Part shown: positions 19,289 to 29,075 of the stretch, piece after piece
Position numbering within the stretch: the stretch's first letter is position 1
How the letters are laid out: each line of letters opens with the position of its first letter
Source of the DNA: Azohydromonas caseinilytica
Lineage (GTDB): Bacteria; Pseudomonadota; Gammaproteobacteria; Burkholderiales; Burkholderiaceae_C
Direction of reading: 5' to 3'
NCBI RefSeq assembly: GCF_012927045.1
Contig: NZ_JABBFW010000005.1
Location: 124,001 to 188,000 of the forward strand
Length of the DNA stretch: 64,000 nt
Notes under the pieces: model-generated
Database searches by the model: none
What the model was told of the DNA's origin: nothing
Seen by the model: the letters and a program-made list of their open reading frames with translations, nothing else
Translations under genes and position numbers: made by a program

Positions 19289-21121
19289 ATGACGTCCTTT
19301 GCCCTGCTCGACGATTGCACCGCCTCGATGGAGGCTCCGCGCAGCCGGCTCTACAGCGGCTTCGTGCGCGAGCACCGCTGTACCGACCCGCGCATGCTGG
19401 AAGCCGTATGCGCCGCGGCCCAGACTGACCTGCGCACCGGGCTGCACGCGCTGCTGCTGGCCGATTACGAATGGGGCGCCAAGCTGCTGCACGCCGGCGC
19501 TGAGGCGCTGGACCCGCAGGACGCCAGCGGCCTGCGGCTGCTGATGTACCGCGAGCTGCGTCACCTCGGGCGCGAGGAGGCGGATGCCTGGTTGGAGATG
19601 CAGGACGCCGCCACGCCGGGACTGCCCACCGCCGGGCTGCTGTCGCTGCAGCCGAGCGTGGACCGCACCGGCTTCGAGGCCGCCATCGCGCGCATCCACG
19701 AGGCCATCCGCACCGGGGAGAGTTACCAGGTCAACTTCACTTACCGGCTCACCGGCCAGGCCTACGGTGAACCCCTGCGCCTGTACCGACGCCTGCGCCA
19801 GCGCCAGCCGGTGCCCTACGGCGCCTTCATCCAGCTGCCCGAAGGGGCCAGCGTGCTGTCGTGCTCGCCCGAGCTGTTTCTGCGCCATGAGCAAGGGCTG
19901 CTGACGGCGCGGCCGATGAAGGGCACGGCCGCGCGCCGCACCGACCCGCAGGAGGACGCCGCCGTCGCGCGCACGCTGGCCCAGGACACGAAGAACCGGG
20001 CCGAGAACCTGATGATCGTGGACCTGCTGCGCAACGACCTGGGCCGCATCGCCGAGACCGGCTCGGTGCGGGTACCGGCGCTGTTCACGCTGGAGCCCCA
20101 CGGCCAGATCTGGCAGATGACCTCCACCATCGAGGCGCGGCCGCAACCGGGGCTGGACCTTCCTTCCCTGCTGCGCGCCACCTTCCCCTGCGGCTCCATC
20201 ACCGGAGCGCCGAAGCTGCGCACGATGCAGCTCATCGCCGAGCTGGAAACGACGCCGCGCGGCCTCTACTGCGGCGCCATCGGCTGGCTCGACGCCCCGC
20301 AAGACGATGCGGCCTGTGGCGACTTTTGTTTGTCGGTGGCCATCCGCACCCTGGTGCTCAGCCCGCCAGACCATGACGGCCTGCGCGCCGCACGGCTGGG
20401 CGTGGGCGCCGGCATCGTGCTGGACAGCCAGGCCGCGGCCGAGTTCGACGAATGTCGCCTGAAGGCCCGCTTCGCCACCGGGCTGGGCCATGAGTTCGAG
20501 CTGTTCGAGACCCTTCTTGCCCAGCAGCCCCAGGGCTTCAGGCATCTGGAGCGGCACCTGGGGCGGCTGCGGCGCAGCGCACAGGCGCTGGAGTTTCACT
20601 TTGACGAAGCGGCGGTCCGCCGACAGCTCGATACGGCATTGACCACCTTGCCGGGCCAGGTGCCGCACCGCGTGCGCCTGGCACTGCGACAGGACGGTCA
20701 CTGCAGCATCACTCAGGCGCCGCTGGCACCGTTGCCAGCGGCGCCGGTTGGACTGCTGCTGGCGGCCGAGCCGCTGGAGCCTTCGCCGCTGTCGCGCCAC
20801 AAGACCACGCTGCGCGCCCGCTACGACGCCGGCGTGCGCGCCGCCGAACAGGCAGGGGCCTTCGACATGCTGTTCTTCACGCCCGAGGGCCGGCTGATCG
20901 AGGGCGGGCGCAGCAACGTCTTTGTGCAGCTCGACGGCCGCTGGTGGACGCCGCCGCTGGAGGACGGCGCTCTGCCGGGCGTGATGCGCGAGGTGCTGAT
21001 GGCGCAACTCGGCGCGGCCGAGCGCAGCCTGCGGCGCGAGGACGTGCTCAATGCGCAAAGCCTGACTGTCTGCAACGCCCTGCGCGGCGCACTGCCGGCC
21101 CGGCTGGTGGACGCCGACTAA
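19289..21121 (+). CDS. pabBC: Fused aminodeoxychorismate synthase component I and aminodeoxychorismate lyase
   Basis: 610 residues in two parts. About 1-400 is a chorismate-binding PabB domain with PMKGTA (the lysine typical of PabB), ENLMIVDLLRNDLGRI and TFPCGSITGAPK. About 410-610 is a class IV PLP aminotransferase/lyase (PabC) with the PLP lysine in SRHKTTLR and LIEGGRSNVF. Together they turn chorismate into p-aminobenzoate for folate when supplied with a PabA glutaminase, not seen here. The ATG at 19289 is chosen (MTSFALLDD). An ATG 15 bp earlier is possible. Confidence 0.92.
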   Translation: MTSFALLDDCTASMEAPRSRLYSGFVREHRCTDPRMLEAVCAAAQTDLRTGLHALLLADYEWGAKLLHAGAEALDPQDASGLRLLMYRELRHLGREEADAWLEMQDAATPGLPTAGLLSLQPSVDRTGFEAAIARIHEAIRTGESYQVNFTYRLTGQAYGEPLRLYRRLRQRQPVPYGAFIQLPEGASVLSCSPELFLRHEQGLLTARPMKGTAARRTDPQEDAAVARTLAQDTKNRAENLMIVDLLRNDLGRIAETGSVRVPALFTLEPHGQIWQMTSTIEARPQPGLDLPSLLRATFPCGSITGAPKLRTMQLIAELETTPRGLYCGAIGWLDAPQDDAACGDFCLSVAIRTLVLSPPDHDGLRAARLGVGAGIVLDSQAAAEFDECRLKARFATGLGHEFELFETLLAQQPQGFRHLERHLGRLRRSAQALEFHFDEAAVRRQLDTALTTLPGQVPHRVRLALRQDGHCSITQAPLAPLPAAPVGLLLAAEPLEPSPLSRHKTTLRARYDAGVRAAEQAGAFDMLFFTPEGRLIEGGRSNVFVQLDGRWWTPPLEDGALPGVMREVLMAQLGAAERSLRREDVLNAQSLTVCNALRGALPARLVDAD

Positions 21122-21278
21122 AATTTCGCCTTCGCCTGCGGGCCCCGCTGCCCGCATCCACAGCCCCTGGATCTACCCCATGCCCGCTGTGCCGGCGCCG
21201 CGCTGCCCCGCATGGGGCGGGCTGCCGTCACGCGCATGCCCGGACCGCGTGCTGAAGCCTCCTCGCTGAAGGACTTCC

Positions 21279-22625
21279 ATGAGCGCCAAGAAAGTATTCA
21301 TCCGCACCTTCGGCTGCCAGATGAACGAGTACGACTCGGACAAGATGGCCGACGTGCTGCAGGCCGTCGAAGGCTACGAGCCCACCGACGATCCCGAGCA
21401 GGCCGACCTCATCCTCTTCAATACCTGCTCGGTGCGCGAGAAGGCGCAGGAGAAGGTCTTCTCCGACCTGGGCCGCGTCAAGCACCTGAAGAAGAAGGGC
21501 GTGCTCATCGGCGTGGGCGGCTGCGTTGCCAGCCAGGAGGGCGCCGCCATCATCGAACGCGCGCCCTACGTGGACATGGTGTTCGGCCCGCAAACGCTGC
21601 ACCGCCTGCCGCAGATGATCGAGGCGCGCCAGCGCCAGCAGCGCCCGCAGGTGGACATCAGCTTCCCCGAGATCGAGAAGTTTGACCACCTGCCGCCCGC
21701 GCGCGTGGAAGGGGCCTCGGCCTTCGTCTCGATCATGGAAGGCTGTTCCAAGTACTGCAGCTACTGCGTGGTGCCCTACACCCGCGGCGAGGAAGTGAGC
21801 CGGCCCTTCGAGGACGTGCTGACCGAAGTGGCCGGCCTCGCCGACCAGGGCGTCAAGGAAGTGACGCTGCTGGGCCAGAACGTCAACGCCTACCGCGGCA
21901 GGATGGGCGACGGCGGCGAGATCGCCGACTTCGCACTGCTGATCGAATACGTTGCTGAAATTCCGGGCATCGAGCGCATCCGCTACACGACCAGCCATCC
22001 CAACGAGTTCACGCAGCGGCTCATCGACGTCTATGCCAAGGTGCCGCAGCTGGTGAGCCATCTGCACCTGCCGGTGCAGCATGGCAGCGACCGTGTGCTC
22101 ATGGCCATGAAGCGCGGCTACACGGCGCTGGAATACAAGAGCACGGTGCGCAAGCTGCGCGCGGTGCGCCCCGGCATCAGCCTGTCCAGCGACTTCATCG
22201 TCGGCTTCCCCGGCGAGACGCAGGAGGACTTCGAGCGCACGCTCAAGTTGATCGAGGATGTGGGCTTCGACGCCAGCTTCAGCTTCGTGTTCTCGCCGCG
22301 CCCCGGCACGCCAGCCGCGGCGCTGCACGACGACACGCCGCAGGACCTGAAGCTCAAGCGGCTTCAGCAGCTGCAGGCATTGATCGAGGAGAACGTGCGC
22401 CGCATCAGCGACAGCCGCGTCGGCACCGTGCAGCGCATCCTGGTGGAAGGCCCGTCACGCAAGGACCCGAGCGAATTCATGGGCCGCACCGAGTGCAACC
22501 GCATCGTCAACTTCAAGGGCCAGCCGCGCCTGGTGGGGCAGATGGTCGATGTGCGCGTCACGCAAGCGCTGCCGCATTCGCTGCGCGGCGAGCTGGTGCT
22601 GCGCGGGGATGAGGCGGCGGCCTGA
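21279..22625 (+). CDS. miaB: tRNA-2-methylthio-N6-dimethylallyladenosine synthase
   Basis: 448 residues. Radical-SAM methylthiotransferase acting on i6A37 of tRNAs reading UNN codons. The N-terminal UPF0004 domain carries cysteines in [19 protein letters not shown] and VGGCVA, which bind the auxiliary 4Fe-4S cluster. The radical-SAM triad is [10 protein letters not shown]-terminal TRAM domain ends [17 protein letters not shown] 157-bp gap before it shows no gene. Confidence 0.98.
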   Translation: MSAKKVFIRTFGCQMNEYDSDKMADVLQAVEGYEPTDDPEQADLILFNTCSVREKAQEKVFSDLGRVKHLKKKGVLIGVGGCVASQEGAAIIERAPYVDMVFGPQTLHRLPQMIEARQRQQRPQVDISFPEIEKFDHLPPARVEGASAFVSIMEGCSKYCSYCVVPYTRGEEVSRPFEDVLTEVAGLADQGVKEVTLLGQNVNAYRGRMGDGGEIADFALLIEYVAEIPGIERIRYTTSHPNEFTQRLIDVYAKVPQLVSHLHLPVQHGSDRVLMAMKRGYTALEYKSTVRKLRAVRPGISLSSDFIVGFPGETQEDFERTLKLIEDVGFDASFSFVFSPRPGTPAAALHDDTPQDLKLKRLQQLQALIEENVRRISDSRVGTVQRILVEGPSRKDPSEFMGRTECNRIVNFKGQPRLVGQMVDVRVTQALPHSLRGELVLRGDEAAA

Positions 22626-22644
22626 TCCTCATGGTGCGCGCCGA

Positions 22645-22661
22645 GGGCCGCGGGGCGGCCC
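22645..22661. terminator. Short GC hairpin between convergent miaB and small gene
   Basis: GGGCCGC (22645-22651), loop ggg, GCGGCCC (22655-22661), 19 nt past the miaB stop. No T-run, so only a candidate. Confidence 0.4.
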
Positions 22662-22670
22662 CGTTCCCGC

Positions 22671-22889
22671 TCAGTGCAGGTCGCTGAGCTGCACGCGCGG
22701 CGTGGCGAACTCGCGGCCCACCATGGCGCGCGCGAAGAGGTAGTTGCCCTTGGCACGCTCGCTCAGCGCGTCGAGGTTGACGTGGCCGTGGCGGTCGCAT
22801 GGGAAGGCCAAGGCATGGCCCTCGCGGTACAGCGAAGGAAAGCGGATCTCGTAGGCCTCGGCGGACTGGGCAAGGGGCTCGGACATCAT
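22671..22889 (-). CDS. Small conserved protein of unknown function
   Basis: 72 residues, soluble. The core reads YEIRFPSLYREGHALAFPCD, then VNLDALSERAKGNY and VGREFATPRV. I recall similar 65-75 residue proteins across Burkholderiales without an assigned role. The first ATG of a double ATG is preceded by AGGAG at 6 nt, which supports the start at 22889 over an ATG 15 bp upstream. The gap 22890-23056 shows nothing else. Confidence 0.7.
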   Translation of the reverse strand: MMSEPLAQSAEAYEIRFPSLYREGHALAFPCDRHGHVNLDALSERAKGNYLFARAMVGREFATPRVQLSDLH

Positions 22890-23056
22890 GGCCTTCTCCT
22901 GCATTGTTCGGTGCTTGACGATCTCACTGTGCAGCCAACGGCTTGCATCTGGCTGTCAGGAGATAAGCAACGTGCGTGCCGGCACTCGGCGCAACGTGAT
23001 GTCTGAACGCTTCCTACAAAAGCGACGTACGGCCTGACGCCGCAGGCCCGGGCTTC

Positions 23057-23341
23057 CTACAGACGAACCTTCGCCCCGAAGCCGGCCCACCACAGCGCCA
23101 GCGCGCAGCTGAGGGTCATGGCGCCGTAACTGAGCATGCGGCCATCGCGACCGCTGATGACCAGCATGGCCGCCAGTGCCAATGCCGCGCCGGCACAGCC
23201 CCAGCGCAGCAAGCGCAGCCAAGGCACGGCAGCAAGCTCACGGCGCCAGCACAGCTTGGCCGCCGTCGCGCCCAGCGCGCCGACCACCAGCGCAGGGGCA
23301 AAAAAATTGAGCAGATGCCACAGCGCATCCAGCGGACCCAT
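23057..23341 (-). CDS. Small integral membrane protein of unknown function
   Basis: 94 residues with three hydrophobic segments (about 5-25, 43-62, 68-88) and short charged loops (KLCWRRE, SGRDGR). No recognised domain. Divergent from hemA; the region 23342-23461 between them must hold both promoters. Confidence 0.65.
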   Translation of the reverse strand: MGPLDALWHLLNFFAPALVVGALGATAAKLCWRRELAAVPWLRLLRWGCAGAALALAAMLVISGRDGRMLSYGAMTLSCALALWWAGFGAKVRL

Positions 23342-23448
23342 GGCGCGTGCTCCCTCGTGCCTTTCCGTGCCGTTTGATGTTCGTCAAGCGTCGCGCCTCG
23401 AGCGGCAGCGACCATAACCGGCCGGAAAACGGCCCAAACGGCAGATCA

Positions 23449-23454
23449 TACAAT
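23449..23454 (+). promoter_or_regulatory. Putative -10 box (TACAAT) for hemA
   Basis: TACAAT ends exactly 7 nt before the hemA ATG and there is no Shine-Dalgarno between them, so initiation at the A of the ATG is predicted. The -35 is not obvious. Confidence 0.4.
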
Positions 23455-23461
23455 TCCCACC

Positions 23462-24763
23462 ATGAGCGTTTTTGCCCTCGGCCTGAACCACCAGACCGCC
23501 CCGCTGGACCTGCGCGGGCGGTTCGCGTTCGCCGCGGAGCAACTGTCGCCGGCTCTGCGCGGCTTCAGGGAGCGGCTGCAGCGCGCGATGCCCGAGGCGG
23601 CGCTGGTTTCCACCTGCAATCGCACCGAGCTGTACGTGGCCGCCGATCCCGGCCGCGCGTGCGAGCTGGTGCAGCCGGCGATGGACTGGCTGGCCGAACA
23701 GGGTGGCGTCGCAGGCGCGCAGCTGCAGTCCTACAGCTACGTGATGGAGAACCGCGAGGCCGCGCGCCACGCCTTCCGCGTGGCTTCGGGACTGGACTCC
23801 ATGGTGCTGGGCGAGCCGCAGATCCTGGGCCAGATGAAGCAGGCGGTGCGGCAGGCCGAATCTGCCGGCACGCTGGGCACCACGCTGCATCAGCTGTTCC
23901 AGCGCAGCTTCTCGGTGGCCAAGGAAGTGCGCACCTCCACCGAGATTGGCAGCCACTCCATCAGCATGGCCGCCGCCGCGGTGCGGCTGGCGTCGCAGCT
24001 GTTCGAGGACCTGCAGGACATCAAGGTGCTGTTCGTGGGCGCGGGCGAGATGATCGAGCTCGTCGCCACCCACTTCGCCGCCCGTGAGCCTAAGGCCATG
24101 GCGGTGGCCAACCGCACGCTCGAGCGCGGCGAGAAGCTCGCCAGCCGCTTCGGCGCCCAGGCATTGCGCCTGGCCGACCTGCCGAGCTGCCTGCACGAGT
24201 TCGACGCCATCATTTCCTGCACCGCCAGCACGCTGCCCATCATCGGCCTGGGCGCGGTGGAGCGCGCGCTCAAGGCGCGCCGGCACCGCCCGATGTTCAT
24301 GGTGGACTTGGCCGTGCCGCGCGACATCGAGCCCGAGATTGCGCAGCTCTCCGACGTCTACCTCTACACCGTGGACGACCTCTCTGCCCTGGTGCAGAGC
24401 GCCGGCGAGAAGCGCCAGGCCGCCGTGCAGCAGGCCGAGGCCATCATCGACGCCGGCGTGCAGAGCTTCAGCCACTGGCTGGACCAGCGCGGCAGCGTGC
24501 CGCTGATCCAGGCCCTGAACCAGCAGGCCGACCGCTGGCGCAACACCGAGCTGGCGCGCGCGCGCAAGCTGCTGGCACGCGGCGAGGATGTCGACGCCGT
24601 GCTGGAAGCTCTGAGCCGAGGCCTGACGCAGAAGATGCTGCACGGCGCTTTCGCCGAGTTGCACGCGGCCGACGGCCCCCAGCGCGAGCAGGTGGCGCAC
24701 ACGGTGTCGCGCCTGTTCCTGCGCCAGACTAGCCGCAATCCCGAATCCGAAGGCGGCCGCTAG
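23462..24763 (+). CDS. hemA: Glutamyl-tRNA reductase
   Basis: 433 residues. It reduces Glu-tRNA(Glu) to glutamate-1-semialdehyde, the first committed step of C5-pathway tetrapyrrole synthesis. The N-terminal catalytic domain has STCNRTELY with the nucleophilic Cys at about residue 50. [17 protein letters not shown] is the family signature, VGAGEMIEL the NADPH loop, and [12 protein letters not shown] follows. The C-terminal helical dimerisation domain is complete. prfA starts 55 bp after the stop, a conserved hemA-prfA pairing. Confidence 0.97.
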   Translation: MSVFALGLNHQTAPLDLRGRFAFAAEQLSPALRGFRERLQRAMPEAALVSTCNRTELYVAADPGRACELVQPAMDWLAEQGGVAGAQLQSYSYVMENREAARHAFRVASGLDSMVLGEPQILGQMKQAVRQAESAGTLGTTLHQLFQRSFSVAKEVRTSTEIGSHSISMAAAAVRLASQLFEDLQDIKVLFVGAGEMIELVATHFAAREPKAMAVANRTLERGEKLASRFGAQALRLADLPSCLHEFDAIISCTASTLPIIGLGAVERALKARRHRPMFMVDLAVPRDIEPEIAQLSDVYLYTVDDLSALVQSAGEKRQAAVQQAEAIIDAGVQSFSHWLDQRGSVPLIQALNQQADRWRNTELARARKLLARGEDVDAVLEALSRGLTQKMLHGAFAELHAADGPQREQVAHTVSRLFLRQTSRNPESEGGR

Positions 24764-24818
24764 CCGCCCTGCCCTGCCGCCGGGTGCGCGGGGCTGCCGT
24801 GTGCCCGGCGTACGCCCC

Positions 24819-25907
24819 ATGAAAGACACCCTGCGCCAACAATTCGAACGCCTGGCCATGCGCCAGGCCGAGCTCGACGCCACGCTGACCGACCCGCAAC
24901 TGATGTCGGACCTCAAACGCTGGCGTGCGCTGTCGCGCGAGCAGGCCGAGGTGGCCGAGGTGGTGACCGACTTCCGTCACTATCAGCAGCGCGAGCAGGA
25001 TCTGGCCACGGCGCGCGAGCTGCTGGACGACCCGGACATGGCTGACATGGCGCGCGAGGAGATCGCCGGCGCCCAGGCTGATCTGGAGCGGCTGCAGCTC
25101 AAACTCCAGGCTGCCCTCCTGCCGCGCGACCCGGACGATGCGCGCGACGCCTTTCTGGAAATCCGTGCCGGTACCGGCGGCGACGAGTCGGCGCTATTTG
25201 CTGGTGATCTCGCGCGCATGTACCTGCGCTACTGCGAACGCCAGGGCTGGCGCACCGAGGTCATGAGCCAGAGCGACTCGGAGCTCGGCGGCTACAAGGA
25301 GATCGTGCTGCGCATCGAGGGCGATGGCGTCTATGGCCGGCTGCGCTTCGAGAGCGGCGGCCACCGTGTGCAGCGCGTGCCCGCAACGGAAAGCCAGGGC
25401 CGCATCCACACCAGTGCCTGCACCGTGGCGGTGATGCCCGAGGCCGACGAAGCGGAGGAGATCACGCTCAATCCGGCGGAGCTGCGCATTGACACCTTCC
25501 GCGCCAGCGGCGCCGGCGGTCAGCACATCAACAAGACCGACAGCGCGGTGCGCGTGACGCACCTGCCCACCGGTCTGGTGGCCGAGTGCCAGGACGATCG
25601 CAGCCAGCACCGCAACAAGGCCAAGGCGCTGGCGGTGCTGGCGGCACGGCTGCGCGACAAGGAAATGAGCGAGCGCGCCGCCAAGGAGGCGGCCACGCGC
25701 AAGGGGCTCATCGGCAGCGGTGACCGCAGCGACCGCATCCGCACCTACAACTTTCCTCAGGGCCGGCTCACCGACCACCGCATCAACCTCACGCTCTACA
25801 AGCTCGGGGCGGTGATGGATGGCGAACTGGATGACGTCATCGCCGCACTGCAGGCGGCACGCGCCGCCCAACAGCTCGCGGCGCTGGAAAGCAGCGGCAC
25901 GGCATGA
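24819..25907 (+). CDS. prfA: Peptide chain release factor 1
   Basis: 362 residues. It recognises UAG/UAA stops and triggers peptide release. [15 protein letters not shown] contains the GGQ loop, whose glutamine is the substrate of the next gene, PrmC. The codon-recognition tripeptide is PAT (VPATESQGR), as expected for RF1. The ATG at 24819 gives [16 protein letters not shown] 18 bp upstream is in frame but less likely. Confidence 0.97.
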   Translation: MKDTLRQQFERLAMRQAELDATLTDPQLMSDLKRWRALSREQAEVAEVVTDFRHYQQREQDLATARELLDDPDMADMAREEIAGAQADLERLQLKLQAALLPRDPDDARDAFLEIRAGTGGDESALFAGDLARMYLRYCERQGWRTEVMSQSDSELGGYKEIVLRIEGDGVYGRLRFESGGHRVQRVPATESQGRIHTSACTVAVMPEADEAEEITLNPAELRIDTFRASGAGGQHINKTDSAVRVTHLPTGLVAECQDDRSQHRNKAKALAVLAARLRDKEMSERAAKEAATRKGLIGSGDRSDRIRTYNFPQGRLTDHRINLTLYKLGAVMDGELDDVIAALQAARAAQQLAALESSGTA

Positions 25908-26761
25908 CGGCACAAGACACCCGGCCTGCGCCCGGCACGGTGGGCGAGGCCCTGGCCCGAGCCAAAGCGCGGGGCCTGGATCGGCTCGATGCCCAGCTGC
26001 TGCTGGCACACCACCTGGACCGCCCGCGCAGCTGGCTCCTGGCGCATGACGACGCGGTGCTGACGCCGGCACAGCGTGACGCTTTCGACACTGACGTGGC
26101 GCGCCGCGCCGATGGCGTACCGATCGCCTACCTGCTGGGTCAGCGCGAGTTCCACGGCCTGCTGCTGCAGGTCACGCCTGACGTGCTGGACCCGCGCCCG
26201 GACACTGAGACGCTGGTCGACTGGGCCCTGGAGCTGCTGGACGGGGAGCTTGCAGCGCTGCCGGCGCCGCAAGTGCTGGACCTGGGCACCGGCAGCGGCG
26301 CCATCGCGCTGGCCGTCAAGCAGGGCGCGCCGCGCGTGCGCATGCGTGCGCTGGACGCCAGCGCTGCGGCCCTGAATGTGGCCCAAGGCAATGCACAACG
26401 CCTGGGTATGGAGGTGAGCTTCACGCAGTCCGACTGGTGGAGCGCCCTGACATCGCCCCGATTGCACCTGGCGTTGAGCAATCCGCCCTACATCGACGGC
26501 GACGACCCCCACTTGGCGCAACTGCGCCACGAGCCGCTGCAGGCGCTGACGCCCGGGCCCGATGGCCTGCAGGCGATCACGCACATCGTGCAAGGCGCTC
26601 CGGCGCATCTGGAGCCTGGCGCCTGGCTGCTGCTCGAACATGGCTTCGACCAGGGCGCCGCGGTACGTCGGACTCTGGAGCAGCAGGGCTTCGCCGCCGT
26701 GACCACGCGGCGCGATCTCGCCGGCCATGAGCGCTGCAGCGGCGGACGCTGGCCGGGCTGA
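25904..26761 (+). CDS. prmC: Release factor glutamine N5-methyltransferase
   Basis: 285 residues. It methylates the GGQ glutamine of RF1/RF2. The N-terminal helical domain recognises the release factor. The Rossmann domain holds motif [15 protein letters not shown] and the catalytic NPPYI motif. It overlaps prfA by 4 bp (ATGA), so enzyme and substrate are translationally coupled. Confidence 0.97.
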   Translation: MTAQDTRPAPGTVGEALARAKARGLDRLDAQLLLAHHLDRPRSWLLAHDDAVLTPAQRDAFDTDVARRADGVPIAYLLGQREFHGLLLQVTPDVLDPRPDTETLVDWALELLDGELAALPAPQVLDLGTGSGAIALAVKQGAPRVRMRALDASAAALNVAQGNAQRLGMEVSFTQSDWWSALTSPRLHLALSNPPYIDGDDPHLAQLRHEPLQALTPGPDGLQAITHIVQGAPAHLEPGAWLLLEHGFDQGAAVRRTLEQQGFAAVTTRRDLAGHERCSGGRWPG

Positions 26762-26896
26762 GCTCAGCATCCAGAGTGGTTTGCCACGCGCCACCCGGAC
26801 TTTGGAAGGTCGGGTTCGCACCCGGCTGAACACCGCCCACAGCCACGCCGGGCCGGCGTAGCATGAGGCGGCAGTGGTTCGGCAAGGGGGTACGCG

Positions 26897-27475
26897 ATGA
26901 AGGCGATCCGGGAACTGGCCATGCTGTGCATGGCCCTGGGCAGCGTGGCCGTACAGGCGGAGGGCGGGCTGCGGGTGGCGCCGGAGGAGGCGCCGTGGCC
27001 ACGCTGGCAGGCGCGCGTCGGGATGGACCTGGCGCCGCCATGGCGCGGCAGCGAGTTGTCGCCCTCGGGCGGCGGCCTGCGCAGCATGAAACTGCTGGGC
27101 GACGTGTACCTCAGCGGCCCGGGCTTCGGCGACGGTCAGGTACAGGGCGGGCTGCGTGCCACGGGCGGGCTGCTGCTGGGCAGCCGCTCACCGCTGCTCG
27201 GTACGGCGTCGGTGGCGCCGCTGTCGGTCAACGTCAGGCACAGCCTGCTCCCACCCGGTCGCGGCGATGAGGCCTTTGATGCACCACCGGTGGGCTACCT
27301 GGGTATCGGCTACAGCAGCCTGTCGCTGCGTGGCGGCTGGGGCTTCAGCGCCGACCTGGGCGTGATGACCGGCTCGGGGCTGCGCCCGCCTGAAACCCGC
27401 AGCAGTCTGGATGAGGCCGTGCGTGAGCTGCGATTGCGGCCGGTGCTGCAGTTGGGCGTGTCTTACGCTTTCTGA
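26897..27475 (+). CDS. Putative outer-membrane beta-barrel-like exported protein
   Basis: 192 residues. A signal peptide (about 1-22, cleavage near VQAEGG) is followed by alternating Gly/aromatic and Leu patterns typical of beta strands. The C-terminus is LQLGVSYAF, ending in Phe as outer-membrane proteins do. I do not recognise the family and there is no linked partner. It stands alone, 135 bp after prmC and 89 bp before grxD. A periplasmic role cannot be excluded. Confidence 0.65.
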   Translation: MKAIRELAMLCMALGSVAVQAEGGLRVAPEEAPWPRWQARVGMDLAPPWRGSELSPSGGGLRSMKLLGDVYLSGPGFGDGQVQGGLRATGGLLLGSRSPLLGTASVAPLSVNVRHSLLPPGRGDEAFDAPPVGYLGIGYSSLSLRGGWGFSADLGVMTGSGLRPPETRSSLDEAVRELRLRPVLQLGVSYAF

Positions 27476-27564
27476 CAGGCCAGGGGCTTTGACCTGCGGT
27501 ACGGCGACGGCGTACCGCATGGCTTATAACCCCGGCTGTTTGACCTCAATTTCCAAGAGACACC

Positions 27565-27882
27565 ATGGACGACGTTCAAAAGCGCATCGATGACCTCGTG
27601 AAAAGCAACCGCGTGGTGCTGTTCATGAAAGGCACGGCGCAGTTTCCGATGTGCGGTTTCTCCGGCCGCGCCATCCAGATCCTGAAGGCCTGCGGCGTGC
27701 AGGACCTGAAAACCGTCAACGTGCTGGAGGACGAGGGCGTGCGCCAGGGCATCAAGGCCTACGCCAACTGGCCCACCATCCCGCAGCTCTACATCAACGG
27801 CGAGTTCGTCGGCGGCTCGGACATCATGATGGAGATGTACCAGGCCGGCGAACTGCAGCAGGCACTGACGCAGCAAGGTTGA
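27565..27882 (+). CDS. grxD: Monothiol glutaredoxin (Grx4 type)
   Basis: 105 residues. The CGFS active site starts at Cys30, as in E. coli GrxD, with the glutathione-binding WPTIPQLYI and GGSDI motifs. Such proteins carry and deliver 2Fe-2S clusters. The start ATG follows a purine-rich site (AAGAGA). ubiX begins 2 nt after its stop codon. Confidence 0.96.
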   Translation: MDDVQKRIDDLVKSNRVVLFMKGTAQFPMCGFSGRAIQILKACGVQDLKTVNVLEDEGVRQGIKAYANWPTIPQLYINGEFVGGSDIMMEMYQAGELQQALTQQG

Positions 27883-27884
27883 GC

Positions 27885-28445
27885 GTGCAACGTCTGGTGG
27901 TGGGCCTCACCGGTGCCAGCGGTGCGGTCTACGGCGTGCGGCTGCTGCAGCGCGCACGCGCCTTGGGCGTGCACACACACCTGGTGGCCACGCCCGCGGG
28001 CGTGCTCAACGTGCACCACGAGCTTGGGCTGGACCGCCGGGCGCTGGAAGCCCTCGCTGACGAGGCGCATGCGCCCGGTGACGTTGGCGCCTGCATCGCC
28101 AGCGGCTCGCACCCGGTGGACGCGATGCTCATCGCGCCCTGCTCCATGAAGACACTGGCCGCCGTGGCGCACGGCTTCGGGGACAACCTGCTCACGCGTG
28201 CGGCCGATGTCATGCTCAAGGAGCGGCGGCGTCTGCTGCTGCTGGTGCGCGAGACACCTTTCAACCTTGCGCACCTGCGCAACATGATGTCTGTGACGGA
28301 GATGGGAGGCATCGTCTTCCCGCCGCTGCCGGCCTTCTACAACCACCCAGGCAGCATCGACGAGATGGTGGACGACACGGTGGAGCGCGTACTGGCTCTG
28401 GCCGGCATCACGAGCGCCCAACCCCGAGCCTGGCAAGGCCTGTGA
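27885..28445 (+). CDS. ubiX: Flavin prenyltransferase
   Basis: 186 residues. It makes prenylated FMN, the cofactor of the UbiD decarboxylase in ubiquinone synthesis. GLTGASGAVYGVRLL is the N-terminal flavin-binding loop, and APCSMKTLAAVAHG and RETPFNLAHLRNM are family blocks. The start is GTG at 27885: AAGG lies 6 nt before it, whereas a TTG at 27879 overlapping the grxD stop would leave no spacing to that site. Probably co-transcribed with grxD. Confidence 0.93.
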   Translation: MQRLVVGLTGASGAVYGVRLLQRARALGVHTHLVATPAGVLNVHHELGLDRRALEALADEAHAPGDVGACIASGSHPVDAMLIAPCSMKTLAAVAHGFGDNLLTRAADVMLKERRRLLLLVRETPFNLAHLRNMMSVTEMGGIVFPPLPAFYNHPGSIDEMVDDTVERVLALAGITSAQPRAWQGL

Positions 28446-28475
28446 GGTACGGCCGCGCGCAGCGGCTGCATTGGC

Positions 28476-29075
28476 TCAGTCTTCCAGTACCCACTGTCGC
28501 CGGGCGCCGAATACCAGGTTCGGATACTCGGCGCGACCGCGGCTGCCGTTGTAGCGGCCCAAGGCCATGAACAGGTCGCCGTTTTCGCGCTCGAGGTAGT
28601 GCCGCAGGATCACGCAGCCAAAGCGCAGGTTGGTCTGCATGTGGAACAGCCGGCTGGAATCGCCATCGCCAATGAGGCGCACCCAGAAAGGCATCACCTG
28701 CATGTAGCCGCGTGCGCCGGCCGGACTGACCGCGTACTTGCGGAAATTGCTTTCGACTTGCACCACGCCGAGAACCAACTCCGGTTCCAGGCCCGCGCGC
28801 CGGCTCTCGTACCACAACGTTTCCAAGAACTCGACGCGCGTGCGGCGTTCGCTCTTGCGAGGCTGCAGCCGCTCACTCATGGCCGTGAGCCAGCGCAGGT
28901 AGGCCATGCGCTGTGCCGTGCTGGCGAATTCCGGACGCGGCGGCGCCTCGGCCGCTACAGCGGCAGAGAGCGCGGAGCGCACTGCGTCGGACAGATCCTC
29001 CTCCCGCTGGGCACCGGCCCAGACACTGCCCAGCGGCAGAGCCAGTGCGGCAGCCAGCAGGCGGCGGCGCTTCAC
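28476..29075 (-). CDS. Periplasmic lytic transglycosylase (SLT domain)
   Basis: 199 residues. The signal peptide has a twin-Arg-like basic start ([22 protein letters not shown]). The SLT lysozyme-like domain starts about residue 95 with the catalytic Glu in [12 protein letters not shown] and the following [15 protein letters not shown] motif, and closes with [10 protein letters not shown]. It cleaves peptidoglycan to anhydro-muropeptides, the substrates later processed by AmpD. The start overlaps the proS stop by 4 bp, so it is the second gene of a proS operon. Confidence 0.93.
   Translation of the reverse strand: MKRRRLLAAALALPLGSVWAGAQREEDLSDAVRSALSAAVAAEAPPRPEFASTAQRMAYLRWLTAMSERLQPRKSERRTRVEFLETLWYESRRAGLEPELVLGVVQVESNFRKYAVSPAGARGYMQVMPFWVRLIGDGDSSRLFHMQTNLRFGCVILRHYLERENGDLFMALGRYNGSRGRAEYPNLVFGARRQWVLED

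Noticed and set aside
26897..27475. Assignment as an OmpA or OmpW family member
   Set aside because: The C-terminal Phe and signal peptide fit an outer-membrane protein, but no OmpA/OmpW signature is visible, so it is left unnamed.
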